This document shows positions 1 to 8,965 of a stretch of DNA of 64,000 nt, piece by piece. The notes beneath the pieces are model-generated. The model worked only from the letters and a program-made list of their open reading frames with translations. It was not told the DNA's origin and did no database searches. Each line of letters opens with the position of its first letter. Positions within the stretch are counted from its first letter, which is position 1. The stretch is taken from assembly GCA_035557475.1 (NCBI GenBank), contig DATMDV010000370.1, forward strand, positions 20,950 through 84,949. The letters are read 5' to 3'. Source of the DNA: JALOLG01 sp035557475 (GTDB lineage: Bacteria; Actinomycetota; Acidimicrobiia; Acidimicrobiales; Ilumatobacteraceae). A program made the translations under genes and the position numbers.

Positions 1-1095
1 GAACTTCAGATCGACGACCTGCTCGGGCGCCAACAGGTGGTCACCGACCGCGAGAGCATCCGCGCCACGATCGCCTCGCGCCGGGTCCTGATCACGGGAG
101 CTGGTGGATCGATCGGATCTGAGATCGCCGCCCAGGTCGCAACGTACGAGCCGTCCCTCCTCGTGTTGCTCGATCACGACGAGACCCACCTCCACGAGCT
201 GTCGGCGCGAATGCCACCCACGGTCAATCAGCAGCTCGTGCTCACCGACATCCGCGACCGCGTCCGGCTGCAGTCGGTGTTCGAGCGCGTGCGGCCCGAG
301 GTCGTGTTCCACGCTGCCGCCCACAAGCACGTCCCCCTGCTCGAGGCCGATCCGGTCGAGGCGATCAAGACCAACGTGTGGGGAACGGAGAACGTCCTCC
401 AATCGGCCGCCTCGGTGTTCGTGGAGCGGCTCGTGTTCATCTCGTCCGACAAGGCGGTGCGCCCGAGCAACGTGCTCGGGCGATCGAAGCACATCGGCGA
501 GCAGCTCGTCGTCTCTCGCGCGCCAGCGGGCGCCCGGTGGTGCTCGGTGCGCTTCGGCAACGTGATCGGCAGCCGCGGCAGCGTCATCCCGACGTTTGCC
601 GCTCAGATCGCGGGTGGTGGCCCGGTCACCGTCACCGATCCCCACATGACCAGGTACTTCATGAGCGTCTACGAGGCGGTGACGCTCGCCCTCCAAGCAG
701 CCGTCTTCTCCTCCGGCGGCGAGATCTTCATGCTGAACGTCGGCGAACAGGTCAACGTTCTCGAGCTCGCCGAACGCATGATCCGGCTGTCCGGGCGAGT
801 TGTCGGTGACGAGGTCCCGATCGAGTTCGTCGGAGCACGCCCAGGTGAGAAACTCTCCGAGCAGTTGCAGGACATCGACGAGGAGGCACATCCCACGAAT
901 CACTCGGCCATCACCCGCCTGGTTCCGATCGCCCTCGGCGGAGATCGCATGGACCGCACGGTCGAACAGCTCGGCCTGCTGGCCGCGCGCGGCCGAGATG
1001 ACGAGATCCGCAGGCTGCTCGACGAGCTCACGATCACCGACGTCGAAACCGACGCCGCAAGGGCGCCCATGGTCCCGTTCGGGGGCACGTCCTAG
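1..1095 (+). CDS. Nucleotide-sugar 4,6-dehydratase/epimerase, CapD/FlaA1 family (5' partial)
   Basis: The frame is open from base 1, before its first possible start (GTG 37), so the gene begins upstream; 364 residues are visible. A Rossmann dinucleotide site (ITGAGGSIGSE) lies near the N-terminus of the visible part, followed by the family blocks HAAAHKHVPL, SSDKAV and RFGNVIGSRGS. Where short-chain dehydrogenases carry YxxxK there is LGRSK; loss of the tyrosine is usual in this family. Members act on UDP-GlcNAc-type sugars to make 4-keto-6-deoxy precursors for surface glycans. The visible part matches the soluble catalytic domain; any N-terminal membrane domain would lie outside the window. 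The stop abuts the ATG of the Wzz/kinase gene at 1096, so the two are probably co-transcribed. The exact sugar product cannot be told. Confidence 0.9.
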   Translation, partial: ELQIDDLLGRQQVVTDRESIRATIASRRVLITGAGGSIGSEIAAQVATYEPSLLVLLDHDETHLHELSARMPPTVNQQLVLTDIRDRVRLQSVFERVRPEVVFHAAAHKHVPLLEADPVEAIKTNVWGTENVLQSAASVFVERLVFISSDKAVRPSNVLGRSKHIGEQLVVSRAPAGARWCSVRFGNVIGSRGSVIPTFAAQIAGGGPVTVTDPHMTRYFMSVYEAVTLALQAAVFSSGGEIFMLNVGEQVNVLELAERMIRLSGRVVGDEVPIEFVGARPGEKLSEQLQDIDEEAHPTNHSAITRLVPIALGGDRMDRTVEQLGLLAARGRDDEIRRLLDELTITDVETDAARAPMVPFGGTS

Positions 1096-2877
1096 ATGGA
1101 GCCGCTGGCGTATGCGCAGATCGTGCGCCGGTGGTGGTGGCTCATCGCCGGGCTCGTGGTCGCCGCGCTGGGCATCGTCTACGTCACCACACCCGCGCGC
1201 TTCGTCGACCGCTACGAGGCAACGCACGTGCTCCTCGTCGAGGACACGGGCGATTCGAGCAGGAGCACCGCGGCCAACCCCGAGATCGTCGCGCTGTGGG
1301 CCGAGGAGACCGAGGTACTCGAACGGGCGGCGGCCGCGATCGGCCCAGGGGTCGATCCCGAGCGGCTCGGTCGCGACATCGAGGTCAGGACGAACCGCAA
1401 CGTCGGCACTGTCTTGATCACCGCGACCGATCTCAATCCCCAGCGCGCCGCGCTGAAGGCGAACACGGTTGCTGACGAGACGGTCGCGTTTCTCGCCGAG
1501 CGCGAGGCCACTCGCCAGCTCGAGGCCGAGGAGGATCTCGCGGCCCAGGAGGCGTCGCTGCGCGAGCGCGTCTCGACCCTGGACGCGGCAATCGCCAACA
1601 ACCCACCCGACGTCGAGACGTTGACCGCCGAGCGCGACGCACTCATCCGCCAGTTGGGCTCTGTGCTCGAGGCCCAGGACGCGCAGGCCTCGACCGTCGT
1701 CTACACCACGATCGACGAGGCCGACCGCGGCACGAAGCAGGACCGCCTGCCGGGGACGAGGAGCCGCGCCGAGCGGATGGCGCTCGCCGCCGCTGTCGCG
1801 CTCGTCCTCGGATTCGGCCTCGCCCTCACGCTCGACCGCTCCGACACCCGCGTCCGGACGAGGCGGGGCGCCGAGGAGCACTTCGGCCTGCCCGTCATCG
1901 CCGAGGTCGTCAAGTTCCCGTTCTGGTCACGCTGGCGCAAGTTGGTCGTCGTCCGCGAGCCCGACACCGCCGTCGCCGAGTCGTACCGGACGTTGCGCAG
2001 CGCGTTGATGCTCCTCGAGCCCGACGTCGACCCGCAGTGGAGCGGGGGCGAGCCGCTACCCGGCCCTGGCGCGGATTCCGCGCCTCGCGGCGAGGTGATC
2101 ATGATCACGTCCGCCGGCAGCGGCGACGGCAAGTCGACGACGGTGTCGAACCTCGCGGCCGCCTACGGCGAGAGCGGATACTCGGTGCTGATGCTCAGCT
2201 TCGACCTGCAACGGATCCGTGCACGAAGGCGGGCGCGAACCACCCGCAACCCGGGGGTCACCGAGTTTCTCGCCGCCGCGCCTCCGATCCCGCTCGCCTC
2301 ACTCGTCATGGGCACCAACGTGCGCGGCGTCAGCATGGTGGGCATCGGCAGCGCCGCCCGCCCGCCCGGCGGCCAGCTCGCCGATCAGCAGCGGCTGATC
2401 GACGAGGCCCGGGCGTTGGCCGACGTCGTCCTCATCGACACCGCGCCGTTGCTCGCCTCGAGCATCAACCGCGAATTGGCGACGATGGTCGACGGAGTGG
2501 TCGCGCTGTGCCGTGTCGGTCGCACGACCACGTCCCAGGCCGAACGCTGCGGCGACCTCCTCGCCCAGATCCGTGCCCCGGCGATCGGTGTGGTGATGAC
2601 GGGTGTCACGGCGCCGGAGGGCTCGGCGTACTTCGCCTATTGGACCCTGCGCCGCGACAAGCGATCGAAAATGACCACGCTCGAGGCCGATGGTGCCGCG
2701 CCGCCACCATCGGCGCAAGCGCCGTCGATCGGGTCGACCGTGCGGTCGGACAGCGCACCGCGTCGGCCGCGCCCGCCGACCCGGCCGAGCGCGGTGGGCA
2801 CCTTCGATGCACCGACAGCCGACAATGGTCATGTCCGCAGGGCGCGGTCGCGCGACGTGCCGGTCGACGAGCGGTGA
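1096..2877 (+). CDS. Chain-length determinant fused to BY-kinase-like ATPase (Wzz/CpsD type)
   Basis: A 593-residue protein controlling polysaccharide chain length and export. An N-terminal membrane segment (about 13-33) and a second one (about 228-248) bracket a coiled-coil-rich extracytoplasmic Wzz-type region. A cytoplasmic ATPase follows with Walker A AGSGDGKST (Lys346) and Walker B VVLIDTAP (about 444-451). Two things are odd. Walker A', normally hydrophobic-DxD, reads MLSFDLQR, so the first Asp is Ser368. The C-terminal tail (about 525-593) is Pro/Arg/Ala-rich and has no tyrosine cluster, so autophosphorylation as in Wzc or CapB is doubtful. The ATG follows the previous stop directly. 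The fused layout resembles actinobacterial and proteobacterial Wzc-type proteins. Polysaccharide role is confident; kinase activity is not. Confidence 0.85.
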   Translation: MEPLAYAQIVRRWWWLIAGLVVAALGIVYVTTPARFVDRYEATHVLLVEDTGDSSRSTAANPEIVALWAEETEVLERAAAAIGPGVDPERLGRDIEVRTNRNVGTVLITATDLNPQRAALKANTVADETVAFLAEREATRQLEAEEDLAAQEASLRERVSTLDAAIANNPPDVETLTAERDALIRQLGSVLEAQDAQASTVVYTTIDEADRGTKQDRLPGTRSRAERMALAAAVALVLGFGLALTLDRSDTRVRTRRGAEEHFGLPVIAEVVKFPFWSRWRKLVVVREPDTAVAESYRTLRSALMLLEPDVDPQWSGGEPLPGPGADSAPRGEVIMITSAGSGDGKSTTVSNLAAAYGESGYSVLMLSFDLQRIRARRRARTTRNPGVTEFLAAAPPIPLASLVMGTNVRGVSMVGIGSAARPPGGQLADQQRLIDEARALADVVLIDTAPLLASSINRELATMVDGVVALCRVGRTTTSQAERCGDLLAQIRAPAIGVVMTGVTAPEGSAYFAYWTLRRDKRSKMTTLEADGAAPPPSAQAPSIGSTVRSDSAPRRPRPPTRPSAVGTFDAPTADNGHVRRARSRDVPVDER

Positions 2878-2926
2878 ACAACGGCATGACGGCCGAGATG
2901 AAGGTAGCGATGAAGGTGGGGATCCG

Positions 2927-4102
2927 GTGACATTGCTGGCGATGCTCGGGGGAGAACCAGTGTTCCCTGCAGGGTTGAAGTTCGCGCGGCCGGCGGCGCC
3001 GCCGCTCGAACGTGTCGTCGCCCGCCTCGAGCCGTCGTACGACCTGGGGATCCTGACCAACGGGCCCCTCGTCCGCGAGCTCGAGCTCCAGGTGGCGAAC
3101 CGACTCGGGGTCGATCACGTCGTCGCCGTCTCGTCGTGCACCGCCGGGTTGATGCTCACGCTGCAGGCGCTCGTGCCACCCGGGCGACCGGTGCTGATGC
3201 CGAGCTTCACGTTCGCCGCGACCGCCCACGCCGCCGCGTGGGTCGGTGGCATCCCCCGATTCGCAGAGTGTGGCGACGACGACTTCCTGCTCGACGTCGA
3301 CGACGCGGCCCACCGGATCGACGGGTCGGCAGCGATCCTCGCCACCCACGTGTTCGGCGCGCCGTGCCATCCCGAGCGCGTCGAGGAGCTCGGCAGCGCG
3401 CACGGCATCCCGGTGGTCTTCGACGCCGCCCACGCGCTCGGCGCCCTCCGTAACGGGCGGCCGGTCGGCGGGTTCGGGATCGCCGAGGTGTTCAGCCTCA
3501 GCCCGACCAAGCTCGTCGTCAGCGGCGAAGGTGGGCTCGTCACGACCAACGACGAAGCGCTCGCGGCGCGGATCCGCATCGGACGCGACTACGGCAACCC
3601 GGGAACGTACGACACAAAGTTCGCGGGGCTCAACGCGCGACTGTCGGAGATGCATGCGGCGCTGGCGCTCGAGTCGCTGGAGATCCTCGACGACCATCTG
3701 GCGCGACGTGCACACCTCGTGGCGCGGTATCGGACCCTGCTGGCGGCAGTGCCCGGGATCATCCCGCAGCAGCTGACGCCCGGCGACGCGTCGACGCACA
3801 AGGACTTCACCATCGTCGTCGACGAGACCGTGTTCGGTGTCGAACGCGACCTCCTCGCCCTCGCCCTGCGCGCCGAGGGCATCGACACGCGTTGCTACTT
3901 CTCGCCACCCGTCCATCGTCATGAGGCCTACCGCGGATTGCTCGCCCCAGAGCTGCCCCGCACAGACCAGTTGGCGTCCCGCGTCATCAGCCTGCCGCTG
4001 TGGCGCGACCTCGACGAGGCCGCCGTCGAGGCGGTCGCCGACACGATCGCCCGCGTCCATGAGGACGCCGACGCGGTCGGCCAGCTCCCGAGGTCGGCGT
4101 GA
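2927..4102 (+). CDS. DegT/DnrJ/EryC1/StrS aminotransferase
   Basis: PLP-dependent sugar aminotransferase, 391 residues from GTG 2927, chosen because GGTGGGG lies just upstream; ATG 2942 is an alternative. The pyridoxal lysine is predicted in SPTKLVVSGEGG (Lys195). The block HVVAVSSCTAGL near the N-terminus and FDAAHALGA before the lysine are typical of the family. Such enzymes add an amino group to 4-keto or 3-keto nucleotide sugars, so the protein may act after the CapD-type dehydratase at the start of the window. It overlaps the next gene by four bases (GTGA), which suggests translational coupling. The sugar substrate is unknown; the low similarity between subgroups does not allow a finer call from sequence alone. 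Confidence 0.88.
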   Translation: MTLLAMLGGEPVFPAGLKFARPAAPPLERVVARLEPSYDLGILTNGPLVRELELQVANRLGVDHVVAVSSCTAGLMLTLQALVPPGRPVLMPSFTFAATAHAAAWVGGIPRFAECGDDDFLLDVDDAAHRIDGSAAILATHVFGAPCHPERVEELGSAHGIPVVFDAAHALGALRNGRPVGGFGIAEVFSLSPTKLVVSGEGGLVTTNDEALAARIRIGRDYGNPGTYDTKFAGLNARLSEMHAALALESLEILDDHLARRAHLVARYRTLLAAVPGIIPQQLTPGDASTHKDFTIVVDETVFGVERDLLALALRAEGIDTRCYFSPPVHRHEAYRGLLAPELPRTDQLASRVISLPLWRDLDEAAVEAVADTIARVHEDADAVGQLPRSA

Positions 4103-5046
4103 GAGCGCTCGTCACCGGCGGCGCCGGCTTCATCGGCTCGCATCTCGTCACCGCGCTCGTCGCCGAGGGCACGCAGGTCGTCGTCCTCGACGATCTGTCG
4201 ACCGGTGACAGCGCCAACGTGGCGCCCGAAGCCGACCTCGTCGAGGGCGATATCACCGATGCGTCGAGGGTCGCCTCGGCCGTGCGCGGCTGCGACGTCG
4301 TCTTCCACCTCGCCGCGCGTGGCTCGGTCCAACGCTCGGTCGAGCAACCGCTGGCGACCGACAAGTCGAACGTCAGCGGCACGCTCACGGTGCTGTGCGC
4401 GGCGCACGACGCAGGCGCCGGCCGGGTCGTGCTGTCGTCGTCGTCGTCGGTCTACGGCGGCGCACGGGAACGCCCGACACGCGAGGACCAACCGCTGCAG
4501 CCGCGCTCGCCGTATGCCGTCAGCAAGCTCGCCGGCGAGCACTACGCGCGGGTCTTCACCGAGCTGCACGGCTTGGAGACGGTCGCGCTCCGGTACTTCA
4601 ACGTGTTCGGTCCCCGCCAGCGCTCCGACAGCCAGTACGCCGCCGTGGTCCCCCGCTTCATCGACGCCTTGCGCCGCGGTCTCCCGGTCGAGATCCACGG
4701 CGACGGTGAGCAGAGCCGCGACTTCACGTACGTGACCGATGCAGTACAAGCGAACCTGCGGGCCGCGGTCGCGCCGGCCGAGTCGTGCGTCGGTCGCGCC
4801 TACAACATCGCCAGGGGCGAGTCCCACACCGTGCTCGAGCTCCTCGCGGCGCTCGCCGATCTGCTCGGAGTCGAAGCCATCCCCCGTCACGTTCCCAGTC
4901 GGCCCGGCGATGTCCGCCACTCGCAGGCGTCGATCGAGGCCGCCGGCGACGACCTCGGCTTCCGTCCCCGGGGCACGCTCCGCGACGGCCTCGCCGCGAC
5001 CGTGGCCTGGTGGAGTGAAGCCGTCCCAGCGGGGTCGTGGACGTGA
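4099..5046 (+). CDS. NAD-dependent nucleotide-sugar epimerase (GalE/WbpP-like extended SDR)
   Basis: A 315-residue extended short-chain dehydrogenase. The N-terminus has the GxxGxxG dinucleotide motif in VTGGAGFIGSH, and the catalytic pair is Tyr139 and Lys143 in YAVSK. The block LRYFNVFGPRQ is shared by UDP-glucose and UDP-N-acetylglucosamine 4-epimerases. Function is most likely C4 epimerisation of a UDP-sugar in the cytoplasm. It starts with a GTG inside the GTGA overlap with the aminotransferase and overlaps the dehydrogenase downstream in the same way, so genes from 1 to 6347 look like one operon. Whether the substrate is UDP-Glc, UDP-GlcNAc or a uronic acid cannot be decided here. Confidence 0.88.
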   Translation: MRALVTGGAGFIGSHLVTALVAEGTQVVVLDDLSTGDSANVAPEADLVEGDITDASRVASAVRGCDVVFHLAARGSVQRSVEQPLATDKSNVSGTLTVLCAAHDAGAGRVVLSSSSSVYGGARERPTREDQPLQPRSPYAVSKLAGEHYARVFTELHGLETVALRYFNVFGPRQRSDSQYAAVVPRFIDALRRGLPVEIHGDGEQSRDFTYVTDAVQANLRAAVAPAESCVGRAYNIARGESHTVLELLAALADLLGVEAIPRHVPSRPGDVRHSQASIEAAGDDLGFRPRGTLRDGLAATVAWWSEAVPAGSWT

Positions 5047-6347
5047 CCGACCTCGCCGACGCACTGGCGGCCCGCCTCGATCAGCGTCAGGCGCGCGTCG
5101 TGGTGATGGGGCAGGGCCACGTCGGGTTGCCCGTGGCGATGCGGTCGAGCGCGGTCGGGTTCGCCGTCGTCGGTTTCGACACCGACGCCGAGCGGGTGGC
5201 GGCGCTCCGTGCCGGAACCTCGTACATCACCGATGTGGTCGACGACGAACTCGCCGGCGCGCTCGAGCAGGGCTACTGGCCGACCAACGACCCGGCCGAT
5301 CTGGAGGCGTTCGACGTCGCCGTGATCACGGTGCCCACTCCGCTGCGCGAGGGCATGCCCGACCTCTCCCACGTCGAGCAGGCGGCCGGACTCGTCGCCG
5401 ACGCGTTGCGTCCCGGCGCCCTCGTGGTGCTCGAGTCGACGACGTACCCCGGCACGACCAACGAGCTCGTGCGGCCGATCCTCGAGCGCACGGGATTGCT
5501 CGTCGGTCGCGATTTCTTCCTCGGCTACTCGCCCGAGCGGATCGACCCCGGCAATCCGAGCTGGGGCCTGGTCAACACGCCCAAGGTCGTGTCGGGCGTC
5601 GACGAGCCGTCGCTGCGGTGCGTCGAGGTGTTCTACGGGGCACTCGTCGACAAGGTGGTGCCCGTCGGCACGCCGGCCGAGGCCGAGCTGGTCAAGCTCC
5701 TCGAGAACACGTTCCGCCACGTCAACATCGCCCTGGTGAACGAGCTGGCGATGTACGCATCGGAGCTCGGCATCGACATCTGGAGCGCGATCGACGCGGC
5801 GTCCACGAAGCCGTTCGGCTATCTCCGGTTCACGCCCGGTCCGGGTGTCGGGGGCCACTGCCTCCCGATCGATCCGTCGTTCCTGTCGTGGCGTGTGAAG
5901 CGGAGCCTCGGTCGCACGTTCCGGTTCGTCGAGCTGGCCAACGATGTCAACGAACACATGCCCGACTACGTCGTCACGCGGATCATGACGCTGCTGAACG
6001 GCGATGGGTTGGCGGCGCGGAACAGTCGGATCCTCGTCCTCGGGCTGAGCTACAAGGCGGGGACGTCGGACTGGCGCGAGTCGCCGTCGTTGGCGGTCGT
6101 CGAGCGGTTGATCGCACTCGGCGCCAACGTGCGGGCGTGGGAGCCGCACCTCCCGCCCGTCGGGCTTCCGCAGCTGCCGGTCCCGGTCGTGCCCTGCACC
6201 GTCGACGAGATCGCCGCCGCCGACCTCGTCGTCGTGCTCGTCGAACATCCCGAGCTCCCCCTCGACGACATCGCCGAGCACGCCCGGCTGGTGCTCGACA
6301 CTCGCGGCTGCCTGCGCGACCGCGCGTTCCGCGGCGAACTGCTCTGA
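5043..6347 (+). CDS. UDP-sugar dehydrogenase (UDP-glucose/GDP-mannose dehydrogenase family)
   Basis: A 434-residue enzyme that oxidises a UDP-hexose C6 alcohol to the uronic acid with two NAD+. The N-terminal NAD site is MGQGHVGLPVA and the catalytic cysteine is Cys273 in GGHCLPIDP. The blocks YSPERIDPG and LVKLLENTFRHVNIALVNE are those of the WbpA/UDP-GlcNAc dehydrogenase branch. GTG 5043 is preferred over GTG 5037 because it gives the GTGA overlap used throughout this cluster and better spacing from the GGGG upstream. A uronic acid product would make the polymer acidic even before sulfation. It is convergent with the membrane protein gene, seven bases away. Confidence 0.9.
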   Translation: MTDLADALAARLDQRQARVVVMGQGHVGLPVAMRSSAVGFAVVGFDTDAERVAALRAGTSYITDVVDDELAGALEQGYWPTNDPADLEAFDVAVITVPTPLREGMPDLSHVEQAAGLVADALRPGALVVLESTTYPGTTNELVRPILERTGLLVGRDFFLGYSPERIDPGNPSWGLVNTPKVVSGVDEPSLRCVEVFYGALVDKVVPVGTPAEAELVKLLENTFRHVNIALVNELAMYASELGIDIWSAIDAASTKPFGYLRFTPGPGVGGHCLPIDPSFLSWRVKRSLGRTFRFVELANDVNEHMPDYVVTRIMTLLNGDGLAARNSRILVLGLSYKAGTSDWRESPSLAVVERLIALGANVRAWEPHLPPVGLPQLPVPVVPCTVDEIAAADLVVVLVEHPELPLDDIAEHARLVLDTRGCLRDRAFRGELL

Positions 6348-6354
6348 AGCCGGC

Positions 6355-7752
6355 TCAGTAGCGCCTGGCGCGCATGGGCACCCTCGTCGGCGTCGTCCTC
6401 GACGGCCGGTCGTCGCCGGTCGACCGGTGGATGCGGGACGGAACCGCCAGGAGCACCAGTACCAACGGGAGCACCTGGGTCCGCTGGCGGGTCAACAACC
6501 CGAAGTTGCCGATGGCTGAGAACGCGAGCACGAACATCGCCGTGTAGGCGACAGCGAACGCCACGTACGGGGTGCGCACCGCATACCACGGCAGACATTT
6601 GAGTCGGGAAAGCGAGTACGCGAACAGCCCCATGAGCACGACGCCTTCGGCGGCGGCGACCAGCGCCTGGGCGTTGCCCGCCTCCCACGGGAACGGGCGG
6701 AACAACACCGACACCACCGCGTACGGGTACTCGCTGGGTGACGACAGGCGCGGCGAGTCGAACGCCGCATCGCCGTCGGACGACTGGTCGTCGGTGCGAT
6801 CCAGCACCTGTTCGACGGAGCCGCGGTCGATGTTGTCGACGTTGAAGAAACTCGCCGTCTGGGCGAAGATCACCGCGCCCAGCCCGACGAGCACGGCGAG
6901 GCCGGCGAGGCGGCCGAGCAGACCGAGCCGAGAGTCCCGCCACGATCGACGGCGCAGCAGCGAGCCGCCGAACAGGGCGGCGAACACGAGCAGCGACACG
7001 TGCGGCCTGACGGCCGCGGTGCCGGCCAGCCCGACGATGAGCACCAGGTAGCCGTGCGGTTGGTACGTGAACACGAGCGCCGCGCCGTAGGCGACGATGC
7101 CGAGCGTGAACAGCATCCACGATTCCTTGCCGATGCTCGACGGCCAGTACAGCAGCGACGGGAGGAAGAACAGCAGGATCGCGTACCGGCGGTGATCGCC
7201 CCCGGGGAACGCGATCCGGAACGCCCGGTACGAGCAGAAGAGTCCCCAGAAACCGAGCCACCCGAACACGACGAACCCGCCGAGCTTGGTCGGTCCGGTT
7301 GCGATGTAGACGACGCCGGTGACGACCCTGATGAACTCGGTGCCGACCAGCTCGGGGACCTCTTCCCGCAGTACCTGATCCCACGTGCCGTTCCAGAAGG
7401 CTGCCGCGAGGCGCCGCCCCGAACCGTGGTACCCGCCGGCGTCGGCGCGCCCGCCGTACACCTCGAACGTCACGGCGTAGCGGACGAGCGACCCCAGCAT
7501 CTTGGCGGCGAACGCGCCGAACAGGATTTTCGCCATCACCGGGTCGGGATCGGCGCGACCGGCTCGCTCGAGGATCGGGATGCTGATACCGACGAGGACC
7601 GGGCCGACGACCATCGCGCCCCAGATGTCGTACGACACGTTGTCCATCGCCCACACCAACGCGAACAGGTAGCCCAGCGCGAGCGTGACTCCGATCAGCG
7701 CAGTGGCGTTGTGGAGGCCCGACGACCTGGTGAGACGAGGAGTGCTCAGCAT
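6355..7752 (-). CDS. Polytopic membrane protein, possible polysaccharide polymerase
   Basis: A 465-residue integral membrane protein beginning at ATG 7752. Many hydrophobic segments span the length, for example around residues 15-35, 40-60, 160-180, 200-230, 240-275 and 400-435. A soluble loop rich in Asp and Ser lies near residues 310-345, and the tail is basic. The conserved-looking patch LPSLLYWPSSIGKESW sits between membrane segments. It is flanked by glycosyltransferase genes and overlaps the upstream one by seven bases, so it belongs to the polysaccharide cluster. Wzy-type polymerases and O-antigen ligases have this general layout but little sequence conservation, so polymerase is an inference from topology and context. 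It could also be a membrane glycosyltransferase. Confidence 0.65.
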   Translation of the reverse strand: MLSTPRLTRSSGLHNATALIGVTLALGYLFALVWAMDNVSYDIWGAMVVGPVLVGISIPILERAGRADPDPVMAKILFGAFAAKMLGSLVRYAVTFEVYGGRADAGGYHGSGRRLAAAFWNGTWDQVLREEVPELVGTEFIRVVTGVVYIATGPTKLGGFVVFGWLGFWGLFCSYRAFRIAFPGGDHRRYAILLFFLPSLLYWPSSIGKESWMLFTLGIVAYGAALVFTYQPHGYLVLIVGLAGTAAVRPHVSLLVFAALFGGSLLRRRSWRDSRLGLLGRLAGLAVLVGLGAVIFAQTASFFNVDNIDRGSVEQVLDRTDDQSSDGDAAFDSPRLSSPSEYPYAVVSVLFRPFPWEAGNAQALVAAAEGVVLMGLFAYSLSRLKCLPWYAVRTPYVAFAVAYTAMFVLAFSAIGNFGLLTRQRTQVLPLVLVLLAVPSRIHRSTGDDRPSRTTPTRVPMRARRY

Positions 7753-8885
7753 CGCCCGAGGGCCTCGTCGTAGACCTGCTCGATGCGACGCACCGCGGCG
7801 GTGAGGTCGAACTGCCCGGCCCGTGTCGCGGCGTTGCGGCCGAGCTCCTCGCGGCGGCAGGGGTCGGCGAGCAGGGCCACCAGGGCCGCTGCCAGGGCGA
7901 CCGGGTCGCCCGGGGCGACGAGCACTCCGTGATGGCCGTCGTTCACCACCTCGGGGATCCCGCCGACCGTGGTCGCGACGCACGCCAGGCCGGTCGCCAT
8001 CGCCTCCAGCAGCGCGATCGGCAGACCCTCGAAGCGCGAGCTGAGGGCGAACACGTCGAACCCGGGGAGCAGGTCGGGCACGTCGTCGCGCGAGCCGGCC
8101 ATGATCACGCTGTCGGCGAGTCCGAGCGCCGCCGTGTGGCGGCGCGTCTCGGCGTCGAGCGGTCCTGAACCGATCAGCACGAGACGGATCGTTGGAACCT
8201 CCTTGCGCGCGAGGGCGATTGCCCGCAACAAGGTTTCGTGGTCCTTCTTCGCGGTCAGGTTGCCGACGGTCCCGATCACCGGCTCGTCGGCGCCGAGTCC
8301 GAGCGCCGCCCGCGCCGCCGACCGGGCGCCGGGGTCGCGGCGGACGTCGGAGGACTCCACGCCGTGGAGCACGACGTCGACCGGCACGCGCGACTTGATC
8401 GAAGCGGCGACGCCGTCGGACACGGCGATGACGGCATCGTTGCGTCGGTACGTCGCTCGATTCGCCCAGCGTGTCGCCGGGCGGTAGCGCCCCCACAGGT
8501 TGTGCTCGGTGTGCACGATCGCCGGACCGCGGCCGTTGCCGACCAGGTGGGCGAAGGCCAGGCGAGCGGCGACGGCCGGCACCGGCATGTGGGTGTGGAC
8601 GATCCCGATGTCGTGGGTGCGCACCAGTTGGCGGAGGCGGCCGATCCAGGCGACGCTCGTCGCGTGCCGGGCGTCGAGGCAGTGCACCGGAACGCCGTCG
8701 TGGCGGATCTCGTCGACGAGCGCGTCCTTCCACGGCAGCAGGTAGGCGACTTCGGCCCGGAACCGAGCCGGATCGAGGTGACGCACCGCGCCCGCGATCA
8801 GTCGCTCGGTGCCGCCCAACCCGAGACCTTTGGTCAGCATCAACACGCCGACCGGCTCCCCATCCGCACTCGAATCGATCCGCAC
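7746..8885 (-). CDS. Glycosyltransferase family 4 (GT-B fold)
   Basis: A 379-residue cytoplasmic glycosyltransferase. The N-terminal acceptor domain has MLTKGLGLGGTERL, a typical GT4 glycine-rich start, and the central block VHTHMP. The C-terminal donor domain carries GTVGNLTAKKDHETLL and the ExxxxxxxE-like region FEGLPIALLEAMATGL. It transfers a sugar from a nucleotide donor to a lipid-linked or glycan acceptor. The start at ATG 8885 is the longest; an internal ATG just before LTKGLG is also possible. The 3' end overlaps the membrane protein gene by seven bases, so the two are co-transcribed. Donor and acceptor are unknown. Confidence 0.88.
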   Translation of the reverse strand: MRIDSSADGEPVGVLMLTKGLGLGGTERLIAGAVRHLDPARFRAEVAYLLPWKDALVDEIRHDGVPVHCLDARHATSVAWIGRLRQLVRTHDIGIVHTHMPVPAVAARLAFAHLVGNGRGPAIVHTEHNLWGRYRPATRWANRATYRRNDAVIAVSDGVAASIKSRVPVDVVLHGVESSDVRRDPGARSAARAALGLGADEPVIGTVGNLTAKKDHETLLRAIALARKEVPTIRLVLIGSGPLDAETRRHTAALGLADSVIMAGSRDDVPDLLPGFDVFALSSRFEGLPIALLEAMATGLACVATTVGGIPEVVNDGHHGVLVAPGDPVALAAALVALLADPCRREELGRNAATRAGQFDLTAAVRRIEQVYDEALGRC

Positions 8886-8965
8886 GCCGTCCCCGCGGTG
8901 ACCACCCTCGTTCGGGGAGGCGACCGCGCCGCAACGTTAGGCGACGGACGTCGATCCGCCCGCCG

